A DNA stretch of 31,792 nucleotides from contig CAKTEB010000020.1 in the NCBI GenBank assembly GCA_934546685.1, positions 1 through 31,792 on the forward strand. Direction: 5' to 3'. Made by a program: the position numbers and the translations under genes. This DNA comes from an uncultured Oscillospiraceae bacterium. Its GTDB lineage: Bacteria; Bacillota; Clostridia; Oscillospirales; Oscillospiraceae. Below, piece by piece: positions 1-8,055 of this stretch. Each line of letters begins with the position of its first letter. Positions within the stretch are counted from its first letter, which is position 1. Under the pieces are notes generated by a model. The model saw nothing but the letters and a program-made list of their open reading frames with translations. It was not told the DNA's origin and did no database searches.

Positions 1-650
1 TCTACGTCGATGCCGCGGGCGGTATAGGCCTTGCGCTTCTCCTGGGAGCACAGCTCACCCCAGGAGGTGTCGTCCAGCTGGAGATACCGGCAGCCAGCAT
101 CGTAGAATGCGCGGATGGCCTTCTGGTAGCAGATTGCAATATCATGGAGCAGGTCGGCCTCATTTTCATAGCGGGGAATGGGCACATAGTCCTCGGTACG
201 CACGCAGCAGATCAGGTGCAGCATGGAGGGAGAGGGGATGCACTGCTTGGCGGTCACGTTTTCCGCAATGGAGTTGAGGAAACGGAAGTGGCTCAGGAAG
301 GGGTGATCCTCCGGGAAATCCACCTTGTCCACGATTTTTAGGGTCTGGCTCTTGGGCTGGAACCCCTGGAAGGCCACGGAGAAATGCTCGGCCTTGACTT
401 CCTCTACGCCCTTCAGCGCAGCCAGAAAGTCCAGATGCCAGAACGCGCGGCGGAACTCACCGTCGGTTACGGCACGCAGGCCAACGCGCTTCTCGTCTGC
501 CACCAGCTCGCGGATGCTTTCATCCTCAACCTGATGGAGCTGGTTCTGGTCAATGGCACCCTCAGCAAACTGCTTCCGGGCGGTTACAATGGCAGGCTTC
601 CGGAGAAAGCTGCCGACGATATCATAGGAATAAGGGGGTCTGGTGTTCAT
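1..650 (-). CDS. Cobalamin-independent methionine synthase-like protein (MetE C-terminal/YxjG-like), partial
   Basis: The frame is open from an ATG at 650 to the left edge, about 216 codons, so the C-terminus is missing. The N-terminus reads YDIVGSFLRKPAIVTARK, followed by TDGEFRRAFWHLDFL and later YLQLDDTSWGEL. This is the pattern of the B12-independent methionine synthase catalytic-barrel family (YxjG/YxjH-like), which moves a methyl group from a methylfolate to a thiol. The expected zinc-binding His/Cys residues lie in the missing part. A GAGGT ribosome site sits about 7 bases before the ATG. It is divergent from a LysR-type regulator with a LysR box between them, so regulation by that protein is likely. 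The family is fairly certain; the exact methyl acceptor (homocysteine or another thiol) cannot be told. Confidence 0.8.
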   Translation of the reverse strand, partial: MNTRPPYSYDIVGSFLRKPAIVTARKQFAEGAIDQNQLHQVEDESIRELVADEKRVGLRAVTDGEFRRAFWHLDFLAALKGVEEVKAEHFSVAFQGFQPKSQTLKIVDKVDFPEDHPFLSHFRFLNSIAENVTAKQCIPSPSMLHLICCVRTEDYVPIPRYENEADLLHDIAICYQKAIRAFYDAGCRYLQLDDTSWGELCSQEKRKAYTARGIDV

Positions 651-700
651 TTGTATAACCTCGTTTCTACCCGATTGGTTCGGTGGAATATTCTGTGCTC

Positions 701-729
701 ATTATAAATCCTATCTGTAATGTAGTAAA
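701..729 (-). promoter_or_regulatory. Predicted sigma-A promoter of the methionine-synthase-like gene
   Basis: On the minus strand, TTTACT (729-724), a 17-base spacer and an exact TATAAT (706-701) predict a start near 694 and a leader of about 44 bases. The weak -35 fits an activator-dependent promoter. The LysR-type box at 753-767 is centred about 66 bases upstream of the predicted start. Confidence 0.55.
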
Positions 730-745
730 ATACGAATTCCTGATT

Positions 746-807
746 CCTGAGTATAGAAAAAAACTATATCAAGCTGGATTTCCGGCCCATTCTGTGCTAT
801 ACTCAGG
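746..807. promoter_or_regulatory. LysR-type operator region with an 11-bp perfect inverted repeat
   Basis: ATAG-N7-CTAT at 753-767 fits the LysR T-N11-A rule (T754, A766). CCTGAGTATAG (746-756) recurs as its exact reverse complement at 797-807. The right arm contains TATACT (798-803), a likely -10 for the LysR gene starting at 834. Together they suggest activation of the leftward gene and autorepression of the regulator. This is a prediction from sequence layout only. Confidence 0.55.
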
Positions 808-833
808 CTATCTATTTGAAAAGGGGCTTTTTT

Positions 834-1760
834 ATGACGCTGGCACAGCTGAAATATGTGGTCACCACCGCCCAGACGGGAACCATCAGCGAGGCGGCAA
901 AACAGCATTTCATCTCCCAGCCCAGCCTTACCGCTGCCATTCGGGAACTGGAGCACGAATTGGGGATTACGATTTTCGTCCGTTCCAACAAGGGCGTGAC
1001 CCTGACCCCGGAGGGCGAGGTATTCCTGGGCTATGCCCGGCAGGTCATCGAACAGATGGCACTGATTGAGGAGACCTATCAGGGAAAACAGGGCATCCGG
1101 CATCAATTCTGCGTATCGGCCCAGCACTATTCCTTTGTGGTAGAGGCGTTTATAGAGCTGTTACAGCAGTACGGCGGCGAGGAATACGACTTCCGCATCC
1201 GGGAAACGGAGACTTATCAAATCATCGAGGATGTAGCCCGGCTCCGCAGTGAGGTGGGCGTATTGTATCTCAACGAGTTTAACGAAACCGTGATCCGCAA
1301 GGAGATGCGGGAAAATGAGCTGCAATTCCACCATCTGTTTACCGCCAAGCCCCATGTGTTTGTCAGTGCCCACAGTCCCCTGGTGCAAAAGCAGTTCATT
1401 TCCCTGGAGGATCTGGAGCCCTATCCCCGGCTGTCCTATGAGCAGGGGCAGCACAACTCCTTCTATTTCTCCGAGGAGATTTTATCTACCCGCAGCAGCA
1501 AAAAGGACATTCAGGTCTGCGACCGGGCCACGCTGTTCAACCTGCTCATCGGCCTGAACGGCTACACCATTTGCAGCGGCGTAATCAATGAGACCCTCAA
1601 CGGCAAGGATATTGTGGCAGTGCCGCTGGCGGTGGAGGACTACATGGAAATCGGCTACATCACCCACAAGAAAATCGTGCCTGGACATTTTGGGCTGAAG
1701 TATATTCAGCTGCTCCAGGAGCATGTGCGGGATTGGACGGGAGCAGCCTCGGCCCTCTGA
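834..1760 (+). CDS. LysR-type transcriptional regulator
   Basis: This 308-residue protein has a LysR N-terminal winged helix-turn-helix (residues 1-60: LAQLKYVVTTAQTGTISEAA, then SQPSLTAAIRELEHELG) and a periplasmic-binding-like effector domain from about residue 90. Length is normal for the family. The ATG at 834 was chosen over a TTG at 816 because AAAAGGGGC ends about 6 bases before it. It is divergent from the methionine-synthase-like gene and shares an operator-like region with it. Regulation of that sulfur/methyl gene and of itself is the natural inference. The effector is unknown. A strong hairpin terminator follows the stop codon, so it is probably monocistronic. Confidence 0.9.
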   Translation: MTLAQLKYVVTTAQTGTISEAAKQHFISQPSLTAAIRELEHELGITIFVRSNKGVTLTPEGEVFLGYARQVIEQMALIEETYQGKQGIRHQFCVSAQHYSFVVEAFIELLQQYGGEEYDFRIRETETYQIIEDVARLRSEVGVLYLNEFNETVIRKEMRENELQFHHLFTAKPHVFVSAHSPLVQKQFISLEDLEPYPRLSYEQGQHNSFYFSEEILSTRSSKKDIQVCDRATLFNLLIGLNGYTICSGVINETLNGKDIVAVPLAVEDYMEIGYITHKKIVPGHFGLKYIQLLQEHVRDWTGAASAL

Positions 1761-1775
1761 ACCAAATGAATATAG

Positions 1776-1815
1776 AACGTCCCTCTGCCAACTAATGCGG
1801 CAGGGGGACGTTTTC
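1776..1815 (+). terminator. Rho-independent terminator after the LysR gene
   Basis: A 14-base stem (1776-1789 with 1799-1812, one G-T wobble) with a 9-base loop is followed by a short T run. It lies between convergent genes and may also stop leftward transcription from the sufE operon. Confidence 0.85.
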
Positions 1816-1828
1816 GTGGTGCTGGCAA

Positions 1829-2200
1829 TTAGAATGCTGTGCAATCCGCTTTTGCCGCATTTGTAAGCATTGCAAACGCGGTGCAGAGGTCCTTTTGCCG
1901 GGTATCCGAGAACTCATTTTCCAGTCCCAGCTCCTGTATAAGCTCCAGATTTGCATTTGCGGCCTCCTGCACCGGAAAATCCGAGAACAAATCCTGTAAG
2001 AGCAAAAGCACCCCCTTAATGATATATGTATCGCTGTCTGCGTCAAAGAAAAAGTGCCCGCCTTTGGTGTAGCAGTGAATCCACACCTGACTTTGACATC
2101 CCTGAACCAGATAGTCGGGGGTCCTTTTTTCCGGATAGGGTGGAAGATAGCCGCCCAGCTCCATCAGGTAGGAATATCGCTCAAAGCCGTCCTCCAGCAC
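1829..2200 (-). CDS. sufE: SufE-type sulfur acceptor protein
   Basis: This 123-residue protein has the SufE/CsdE signature: YSYLMELGGYLPP near the N-terminus, then VQGCQSQVW with the acceptor cysteine at residue 35, and FDADSDTYIIKGVLLLL. SufE takes a persulfide from a SufS-type desulfurase and speeds sulfur transfer. The GTG at 2200 is chosen because AAGGCGGAG lies about 7 bases upstream. It follows the LysR gene by 22 bases on the same strand and probably shares its transcript. A SufS-type desulfurase is encoded at 4838-6460 on the opposite strand and is the likely partner. No SufBCD scaffold genes are present, so a use other than general Fe-S assembly is possible. Confidence 0.88.
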   Translation of the reverse strand: MLEDGFERYSYLMELGGYLPPYPEKRTPDYLVQGCQSQVWIHCYTKGGHFFFDADSDTYIIKGVLLLLQDLFSDFPVQEAANANLELIQELGLENEFSDTRQKDLCTAFAMLTNAAKADCTAF

Positions 2201-2222
2201 GGAAAACTCCGCCTTTACTAAA

Positions 2223-3110
2223 TCAATTCCCCAGATGCACCAACTCGCTATTCGCGATCTGCTGGATCAAGCTGCTGATCTCCTCCCGTGTGTGCTCCCG
2301 GCAAATACAGACGATTTCCGCATGGGCCTCGGGAAACGGAACCGGCCAATAATGGAGGTTCGGGGCGTCGTGCCCTTCAATCACCTTTGTCAGCAGCGCA
2401 AATCCCTCCCCCAGTTCCAGCCGTACCATCAAGGTGCTGATATCCGGACAGGCCACGACCCTGGAGAATGGGATTTTCCGTCCCCACTGCTCAATGCCGG
2501 AGAGCATATTGTCGTTGGGCAGGGTCAGCTGCGTATGGGTGGCCAGGTCTTGCAGGGAAATTTGCTTCTGAGCTGCCAAAGGATGCCGAGCGGAGTAGAC
2601 CACCTGAAACTGCTTCTGCTGCAAAACCGTGGTGTGGATGCCGGGCCAGAACCGCCAGTCGTTGGAGGTGGTGACGCAGAAGTCCAGCTGCTGGTCCAAA
2701 AGGGTGTTCCGCAGGGCCACAAAGTCCAGCAGGCGAATATCCAGCGCCACATCCGGGCAATGCTGCATGAGAAAATCGGTAATGGGCAGAATGATGTCCT
2801 TTCGAGACAGAGAGGAGAGGAAGCCAACCCGAAGCAGGGATTTTCCGGAGCTGTTTAATTCTCTGGCCTTCCGGATATCACTGCGGATCTGCCGGTTGAT
2901 CTGAGAGAAGGAGTCCCGGAGCAGGCTGCCTGCGGGAGTCAGCACCACCTGCCGCGTGGTGCGGTAAAACAGCCGCAGTCCCAGCTCCTGTTCTAGGGAG
3001 GCGATCTGCTTGGTGACTGCCTGCTGGCTGATATAGAGATTTCGGGCGGCGGTGGAAAAGCTCAGACAGTTGGCCACCTCTAAAAATGTTTGAATGCGCT
3101 GCTGCAGCAT
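2223..3110 (-). CDS. LysR-type transcriptional regulator
   Basis: This 295-residue protein has the LysR helix-turn-helix at residues 1-60 (FLEVANCLSFSTAARNLYIS, QQAVTKQIASLEQELG) and an effector domain from about residue 90 onward. AGGGGGG lies upstream of the ATG at 3110. It is followed by sufE and is divergent from the fucose-isomerase-like/desulfurase pair. A near-perfect LysR box (3129-3149) sits just upstream of its start, fitting autoregulation. It is clearly different in sequence from the LysR at 834-1760, so the block carries two separate regulators. The inducer is unknown; a sulfur compound or the isomerase substrate would fit. Confidence 0.9.
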   Translation of the reverse strand: MLQQRIQTFLEVANCLSFSTAARNLYISQQAVTKQIASLEQELGLRLFYRTTRQVVLTPAGSLLRDSFSQINRQIRSDIRKARELNSSGKSLLRVGFLSSLSRKDIILPITDFLMQHCPDVALDIRLLDFVALRNTLLDQQLDFCVTTSNDWRFWPGIHTTVLQQKQFQVVYSARHPLAAQKQISLQDLATHTQLTLPNDNMLSGIEQWGRKIPFSRVVACPDISTLMVRLELGEGFALLTKVIEGHDAPNLHYWPVPFPEAHAEIVCICREHTREEISSLIQQIANSELVHLGN

Positions 3111-3128
3111 TGGCGATACCCCCCTATA

Positions 3129-3149
3129 ATCCTATTGAATTCATAGGAT
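3129..3149. promoter_or_regulatory. LysR-type binding box
   Basis: ATCCTAT-N7-ATAGGAT is a perfect 7-bp inverted repeat with a 7-base centre. It satisfies T-N11-A (T3133, A3145). It lies 19-39 bases upstream of the minus-strand LysR start codon, an autoregulatory position. Confidence 0.65.
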
Positions 3150-3193
3150 ATACAATTTCAAGGCGTTAATAAAACTGATATCATCATATAATA

Positions 3194-3256
3194 ACAATTA
3201 TAAATTGTAAATAAGAAAAACCATTGTTTCTCTTTCTGAGATGGCCTCGTTATAAT
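3194..3256 (+). promoter_or_regulatory. Promoter region of the isomerase-desulfurase operon
   Basis: TATAAT at 3251-3256 predicts a start near 3263, with no good -35 at the right distance, as in activator-dependent promoters. ACAATT-ATA-AATTGT at 3194-3208 is a perfect inverted repeat centred about 62 bases upstream, the usual place for a LysR activation site. AGGAGGA (3277-3283) is the ribosome site of the first gene. Confidence 0.5.
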
Positions 3257-3290
3257 GAAATTACAGATTATAAATTAGGAGGAAGAAATT

Positions 3291-4838
3291 ATGATCCATC
3301 TCGGAAAAGACGTAAAGCTCAACGTATGTCCCATTCTGGTGACCCTGCACCACGACTATGTATTCGAAGGCCCCTGCCGCATGGGCAAGGACTTTGAGCT
3401 GACCAAGGAGTTCGACGATATGGCCAACGCCGAGCTCATCAAGGGCGCCCATGAGGAGCTGGCAGAGAATCTCACCAGCCCGCATTTCAACGTCATGGAG
3501 CCCATCTGGATTGACCGGAATGAGGAATTCCTGGTGACGCCTGAGATCCTGGACAAGATGCTCCAGGGCAAGGACGATGTGGATATTTACATGATCGGCC
3601 CCATGGGACGGCTGTCCGACCTGGTGATTGACTTTGTGCAGAAGGCGAAAAAGCCCATCATCACCATCCCTGGCCCCCAGTGCATGCAGACCATCCTGAT
3701 TGCTTCCACTCGGGCCAGAGGGCTTAAAAGCTATGCCTACCGCACCTGGAAGGAGACACTGGATTTCCTGGAGGTGCTGCGGGTAAAGAAGATGCTGCGG
3801 GAGACCCGTGTGCTCTGCGCCGCGCGGTTCGGTACGACCCGTTCCGTCAGCGATATGGGCAACTTCGTCAGCCTGGAGCAGGTAACGGACGTTTTGGGCA
3901 CCCAGTTTACCTTTGTGAACCTCCACGAGCTCATTGACCAGACCCACATCGGAGAGTCCGGGGACAACTATACCCTGCCCGGACGTGCGGCGCTGAACCC
4001 CACCGAGGAAGATGTGAAGGAAATGGAGGCATTGGCGGATGACCTCATTGGCAATGCGGTGGAGTGCAACATGGAGCGGAAGGAGGTCCTAAACTCCGAG
4101 CGGTTCTATGTTACCGTAAAGAAGATGCTGGATTACTATGGCTGCAACGCCTTTGCCGCCCCCTGTCCCGATGCCTGCGCGACCCGCCGACTGAATCAGG
4201 AGCGGATGACCTTCTGTCTGACCCACTCTCTGCTGGGCGAGATGGGCATTCCCTCCGCCTGCGAATATGACATTCCCGCCTGCCTGTCCATTGCGATCCT
4301 CTCCTGTCTGATGGACAAGCCCGCCTATATGGGCAACACCACCCACGATGCCAAGGCCATTGCCACCGGACGCTATGGCCTGTCGCCCTTCTTCCATACG
4401 GATATCAACGATGCCTGCATGGATGTGGTAAAGGCCGATCCGGATAACGTCATTCTCACCTGGCACGCCGTGCCCCGGCGGAATATGCAGGGCTGGGATG
4501 CACCTAAGGCGCCTTATGCCATCCGCCCCTTTGCAGCCAGTGGATTTGGCGTAACGCTCCGCTATGACTTTAACCGGGATGTGGGCCAGGAGATCACCAT
4601 GTGCCGGATTTCCCCCGACTGCAAGACGTTGTTTGTTGCCAAGGGCGAAATCGTTGGCGGCGTTGGCTTTGGGGATTATTCCTGCTCTGAGGGCGTATTC
4701 TTCCGGGTGAAGGACGGCAATGCCTTCTTCCAGAAGCAGCTGGAGGTGGGCAACCATGTTCCGCTGGTCTATGGCGATTGCTTCGATCAGGTCTGCGCCC
4801 TGGGCAAGCATCTGGGGCTCCAGGTTATCACGGCCTGA
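3291..4838 (+). CDS. L-fucose/L-arabinose isomerase-like protein of unknown substrate
   Basis: This 515-residue protein belongs to the fucose isomerase-related fold (COG2407-like). Residues that could bind the catalytic metal are visible: Glu in GIPSACEYDIPACLS, NTTHDA, and His in ILTWHAVPRRNMQGWD. Family members interconvert aldoses and ketoses, often deoxy sugars, in the cytosol with Mn. It is shorter than classical FucI (about 590 residues) and is not near any fucose, arabinose or rhamnose genes. The downstream desulfurase start overlaps its stop (TGATG), so the two are translationally coupled, and sufE is divergent. This implies a sulfur-related sugar or a non-isomerase role. The fold call is fairly safe; the reaction is not known. 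Start is supported by AGGAGGA with 7-base spacing. Confidence 0.75.
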   Translation: MIHLGKDVKLNVCPILVTLHHDYVFEGPCRMGKDFELTKEFDDMANAELIKGAHEELAENLTSPHFNVMEPIWIDRNEEFLVTPEILDKMLQGKDDVDIYMIGPMGRLSDLVIDFVQKAKKPIITIPGPQCMQTILIASTRARGLKSYAYRTWKETLDFLEVLRVKKMLRETRVLCAARFGTTRSVSDMGNFVSLEQVTDVLGTQFTFVNLHELIDQTHIGESGDNYTLPGRAALNPTEEDVKEMEALADDLIGNAVECNMERKEVLNSERFYVTVKKMLDYYGCNAFAAPCPDACATRRLNQERMTFCLTHSLLGEMGIPSACEYDIPACLSIAILSCLMDKPAYMGNTTHDAKAIATGRYGLSPFFHTDINDACMDVVKADPDNVILTWHAVPRRNMQGWDAPKAPYAIRPFAASGFGVTLRYDFNRDVGQEITMCRISPDCKTLFVAKGEIVGGVGFGDYSCSEGVFFRVKDGNAFFQKQLEVGNHVPLVYGDCFDQVCALGKHLGLQVITA

Positions 4839-6460
4839 TGGAGGATCGGGAAGTCATTCTGGCGCGTCTCCATGCTGCGGCCCAGCGGCTTCCACAGTAT
4901 GAAAGTGAATACCAAAACCTGAGCCAGCGGGATTATGACCATGTATACCCGCTGGTTCAGGGATATATCTTGGATCGCTTTCTGCTGACAAAGGAGATGT
5001 GCGCCAGCGAAAAGCTGCTGGATTTGGCGGATGTCAGCCTGCGGTATATGCTGGCGCTGAAGCGTATGGGCATTGACCCGGGGCAGATTTCCCGATCCTG
5101 CTCCGGGGCCAGTTCAGTGATCTCGAAAAAGGTGCTGCTGATGAAAGCAGTGCAGGAGATATTCCATGTCTCCATGACCCCGGCGGAATTCGCGGAAATC
5201 AGCACCGCTTCAGAGCTGGCGGCGTTTATTTGCAGCCAGCCGCAGGAAAATACGGCGCAGAAATTGGTGGTACAAGAAAAAAACACGGAGGAAGTGGCAC
5301 ACTCCTTTGATGTGGGGAAAATTCGTCAGGACTTTCCCGCCTTGTCACAGACCGTCTACGGCCATCCGCTGGTATATCTGGACAATGCCGCAACCATGCA
5401 GATGCCGGTGCAGGTGATGGAGGCGGTGCGGGAGGTGGAGCTGCTGCGGGGCAACGTCCATCGGGGTATTCACACCTTGTCCAGCCGCTGTACCGACGCT
5501 TATGAGCAGGCCAGAGCAGTCTGCGCCCAATTTTTTGGAACCGAGCCCGGGCATATCACCTTTACCTCCGGTACTACGGACGGGATCAATCGGGTGGCGG
5601 CGGCGTTTGTGGACAAACCAGGGGCCGTCGTGGTCACGGAATTGGAGCACCACTCGAATTTTGTCCCGTGGCAGCAGCTGTGCAAAAAAACAGGGCGGGA
5701 ATTTCGGATTTGTCCCATTCAGCCGGATGGAACGCTGAATCTTGACGCACTGGACGCTATGCTCACAGAGGAAACCGCGCTGCTTGCCATCAGCCAGTGC
5801 TCCAATGTGCTGGGCATGGCAACTCCGCTGGAGCAGATCATTCCGCTGGCCCATAGCAGGGGGATTTCGGTGCTGGTGGACGGAGCGCAAGGCGTTTGCC
5901 ATATGCCGGTGAACCTAACCGCGCTGGACTGCGATTATTACGTCTGCTCCGGGCATAAGCTGGGCGCTCCCTTTGGCGTTGGGCTGCTCTATTGCAAACC
6001 GCCGCTGCCGCCAATGGTATATGGCGGCGGCATGGTGGAACGGGTCACGGCAGAGGAAACCACATTCCTTCCAACTCTGGAGGCAGGAACTCCCAACGTC
6101 TCCGGTGCGGTGGGCTTGGCGGCGGCGCTGGAGTACCGGATGAAGCTTCCGAGTGGCTGGCAAACTCATGAAGCGGCTCTGCTGCGCCATGCAGAAACAC
6201 GGCTGCGTGAGATTCCGGGCATTCATTTCCTTGGCAGCGGCACCAGAGTGGGCTGCCTGTCCTTTACGGTAGAAGGCGTAGATGCCTTTGATCTGGCAGC
6301 TGCGCTGGATCAGCTGGGCATTATGCTGCGCTCCGGGGATCACTGTGCCCAAATTCTCCACAGAAGGCTTGGGATACCCTACAGCCTTCGACTTTCTCCG
6401 GCGTTTTACAATACCTTTGAAGAAATGGAGCTTCTGGCAGAGGCCATCCAAACCATATGA
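4838..6460 (+). CDS. SufS/CsdA-type cysteine desulfurase with a novel N-terminal domain
   Basis: This is a 540-residue fusion. Residues about 158-540 are a class V PLP desulfurase: YLDNAATMQMP, NVHRGIHTLSS, TFTSGTTDGIN, the PLP lysine at 374 (CSGHKLGAPFGVG), and the persulfide cysteine at 503 in RSGDHCAQ, the group II (SufS) context. It converts cysteine to alanine plus a protein persulfide, normally handed to SufE. The N-terminal 150 residues are helical and absent from ordinary SufS (about 410 residues). The stretch KKVLLMKAVQEIF to STASELAAFI resembles acyl-carrier-protein helices II-IV but lacks a DSL serine, so this likeness is tentative. The ATG at 4838 overlaps the upstream stop codon. 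A terminator follows directly. Confidence 0.88.
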   Translation: MEDREVILARLHAAAQRLPQYESEYQNLSQRDYDHVYPLVQGYILDRFLLTKEMCASEKLLDLADVSLRYMLALKRMGIDPGQISRSCSGASSVISKKVLLMKAVQEIFHVSMTPAEFAEISTASELAAFICSQPQENTAQKLVVQEKNTEEVAHSFDVGKIRQDFPALSQTVYGHPLVYLDNAATMQMPVQVMEAVREVELLRGNVHRGIHTLSSRCTDAYEQARAVCAQFFGTEPGHITFTSGTTDGINRVAAAFVDKPGAVVVTELEHHSNFVPWQQLCKKTGREFRICPIQPDGTLNLDALDAMLTEETALLAISQCSNVLGMATPLEQIIPLAHSRGISVLVDGAQGVCHMPVNLTALDCDYYVCSGHKLGAPFGVGLLYCKPPLPPMVYGGGMVERVTAEETTFLPTLEAGTPNVSGAVGLAAALEYRMKLPSGWQTHEAALLRHAETRLREIPGIHFLGSGTRVGCLSFTVEGVDAFDLAAALDQLGIMLRSGDHCAQILHRRLGIPYSLRLSPAFYNTFEEMELLAEAIQTI

Positions 6461-6470
6461 AAATAGAATG

Positions 6471-6516
6471 ACTCCGCAGTGGGCTGGTTTACACCGTGCC
6501 TGCTGCGGAGTTTTTG
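6471..6516 (+). terminator. Rho-independent terminator of the isomerase-desulfurase operon
   Basis: ACTCCGCAG (6471-6479) pairs perfectly with CTGCGGAGT (6503-6511), followed by a T run. The loop is long (23 bases). Confidence 0.75.
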
Positions 6517-6637
6517 CCATTTTCATTATAAGCCAGGGATTATATTCCCGGGTTCTTTTCATATTTTGCTTTTCCCGGCCGTGGCCGTATAATCCAAAGT
6601 GTAAAGAGGCCCACTCGAGCAGCGAGGAGGAAGAACT

Positions 6638-7474
6638 ATGTGCGCAGTGCGAAATGACCGTTATCCCCATGTATTTTCGCCGCTGAAAATACGGGGTGTT
6701 ACCCTGAAAAACCGACTGGAATACTCCCCTACCGTGGTGCTGAAATGTACGCCGGAGGGGGACGTGACGGAGGAAATGCTGGACTATGTGGAATATCAGG
6801 CCAAAACCGGCGTTGCCTATTTGACCATTGGCAATACTCCCGTGGTACATACCGGCAGCTCGGCCTGGCTCTGTGAGCTGAACGTCACCGAGGATCGCTG
6901 CATCCACGGCATCAATCAGCTGGTGGTGCGGGCCCGGGAGAACGGCGCGGAGATGAGCGTGGAGCTGGCCCATGCCGGACGGGGCGCAACCACCATGCCC
7001 GGCGTGATCGGCCTTGCGTCCTCGGATGTTCCATTAAACGGTGGGCCGCTGGGGTATATCAAGCCCATGAACTATGAGGACATTCCTTCCTTTGCAGAAT
7101 ACCAGGAAGTTCTGCGGCAGGCAGACCCCTCCGCCGGATTTGGTGACCTGCTGCTGGAGCTCATGAAAGCGGAAACAGCATCCCGCCAAGAAAACCAGAA
7201 CAGGCGGCGGCTGAAGGCTGCTGGATTCCCGAATTTGAAGACCATGGAGGAATTCGACTGCAGCCAGCTCAATGATACAGTCTCTCATCTGTTTCTGCAG
7301 GAGCTGGCCAGCTGCCAGTTTGTCCAGAACCGGCAAAACATCATTATGATCGGCAACCCTGGACGAGGCAAAACCCATTTGGCAATTGCTCTGGAGTGCC
7401 GTTTTCACTTTTTTCACTCTGCTGGAGTGAATATTCACCCTCTAAGGTGGATATTTAGAGTCAGAATTAAGTAA
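6638..7474 (+). pseudogene. Truncated Old Yellow Enzyme-family oxidoreductase fused to an IS21 IstB fragment
   Basis: The first about 145 residues are the start of an NADH:flavin oxidoreductase/Old Yellow Enzyme barrel (VFSPLKIRGVTLKNRLEYSP, VSVELAHAGRG-like text, and IGLASSDVPLNGGP). From about residue 150 (SFAEYQEVLRQADPSAGF, then QENQNRRRLKAAGFP, and the Walker A loop GNPGRGKTHLAIAL) it is an IS21 IstB helper ATPase. That similarity stops right after Walker A, and the tail to 7474 is unrelated. Neither half can work: the enzyme lacks most of its barrel and FMN site, and IstB lacks its N-terminus, Walker B and C-terminal part. The ATG is preceded by GAGGAGGAAG. The intact enzyme may once have belonged to the sulfur block upstream. 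Confidence 0.8.
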
Positions 7475-7475
7475 G
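7080..7475 (+). mobile_element. IS21-family remnant
   Basis: It holds an internal istB piece (to about 7395) followed by terminal-looking sequence: a perfect palindrome GTGAATATTCAC at 7427-7438 and an inverted pair CTCTAA/TTAGAG at 7440-7460. There is no istA and no left end, so deletion rather than clean insertion made the junction. The exact borders are not resolved. Confidence 0.6.
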
Positions 7476-8055
7476 AGAAATTATGTGAGAATTTAGCCGC
7501 AAGCAGGGCAGTTGTCCGTACAGCCGCGGATTTCCCGGATTTCTCCCGTCCTGAAACCCAGAAAAATTGCTTGTTGGGGCGACCCCCAATCCCCCGGAAT
7601 CACCATCCATGGTGAGCTGCGCGTTTGAAAAACGCTTTTTATGATAGACGAAAATCCTTGTGGGCTTCTTCGGAAGTCCTTTTTGCTGTCTAGAGATGCC
7701 CAAGCAGATTCCAATCCACCGCAATTCCTATGGAGGAAACGTCCAGAATCCGTAATTGGTCGTCGGGAATTGCTGAATATTGTTCAGTCTTCTAACTTTA
7801 CGGCCTAATGCTTTGTGCTACCATAGTTCCGGAAGCAAAAAAGGCCCGCACAGCGCACTCATTTGTGGATGCTTGCACGAACCTTTTTCGCTATTTGAAT
7901 GCTAGCGCAAATAGTCCTGCTTCCAATGCATCGTCCATGGATATGCAAAACCTGGACAAATTGTCCCGGTAATCGACACAACTGGTCCCTAATAAAATGA
8001 TTCCAAATCAGCTACAATCGTTACATTCCCAGGGAACCCGGCGTACAAGCAATCG
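7475..8055. other. No intact gene; mobile-element debris
   Basis: This stretch of about 580 bases has only short overlapping frames on the minus strand (7467-7724 and 7493-7714), without clear family features or ribosome sites. It lies between an IS21 remnant and an IS3 remnant and is probably degraded element sequence. I see no RNA gene in it. Confidence 0.5.

Noticed and set aside
5915..6973. 352-residue open frame on the minus strand
   Set aside because: It crosses the end of the desulfurase gene, its terminator and the start of the oxidoreductase, with no domain of its own.
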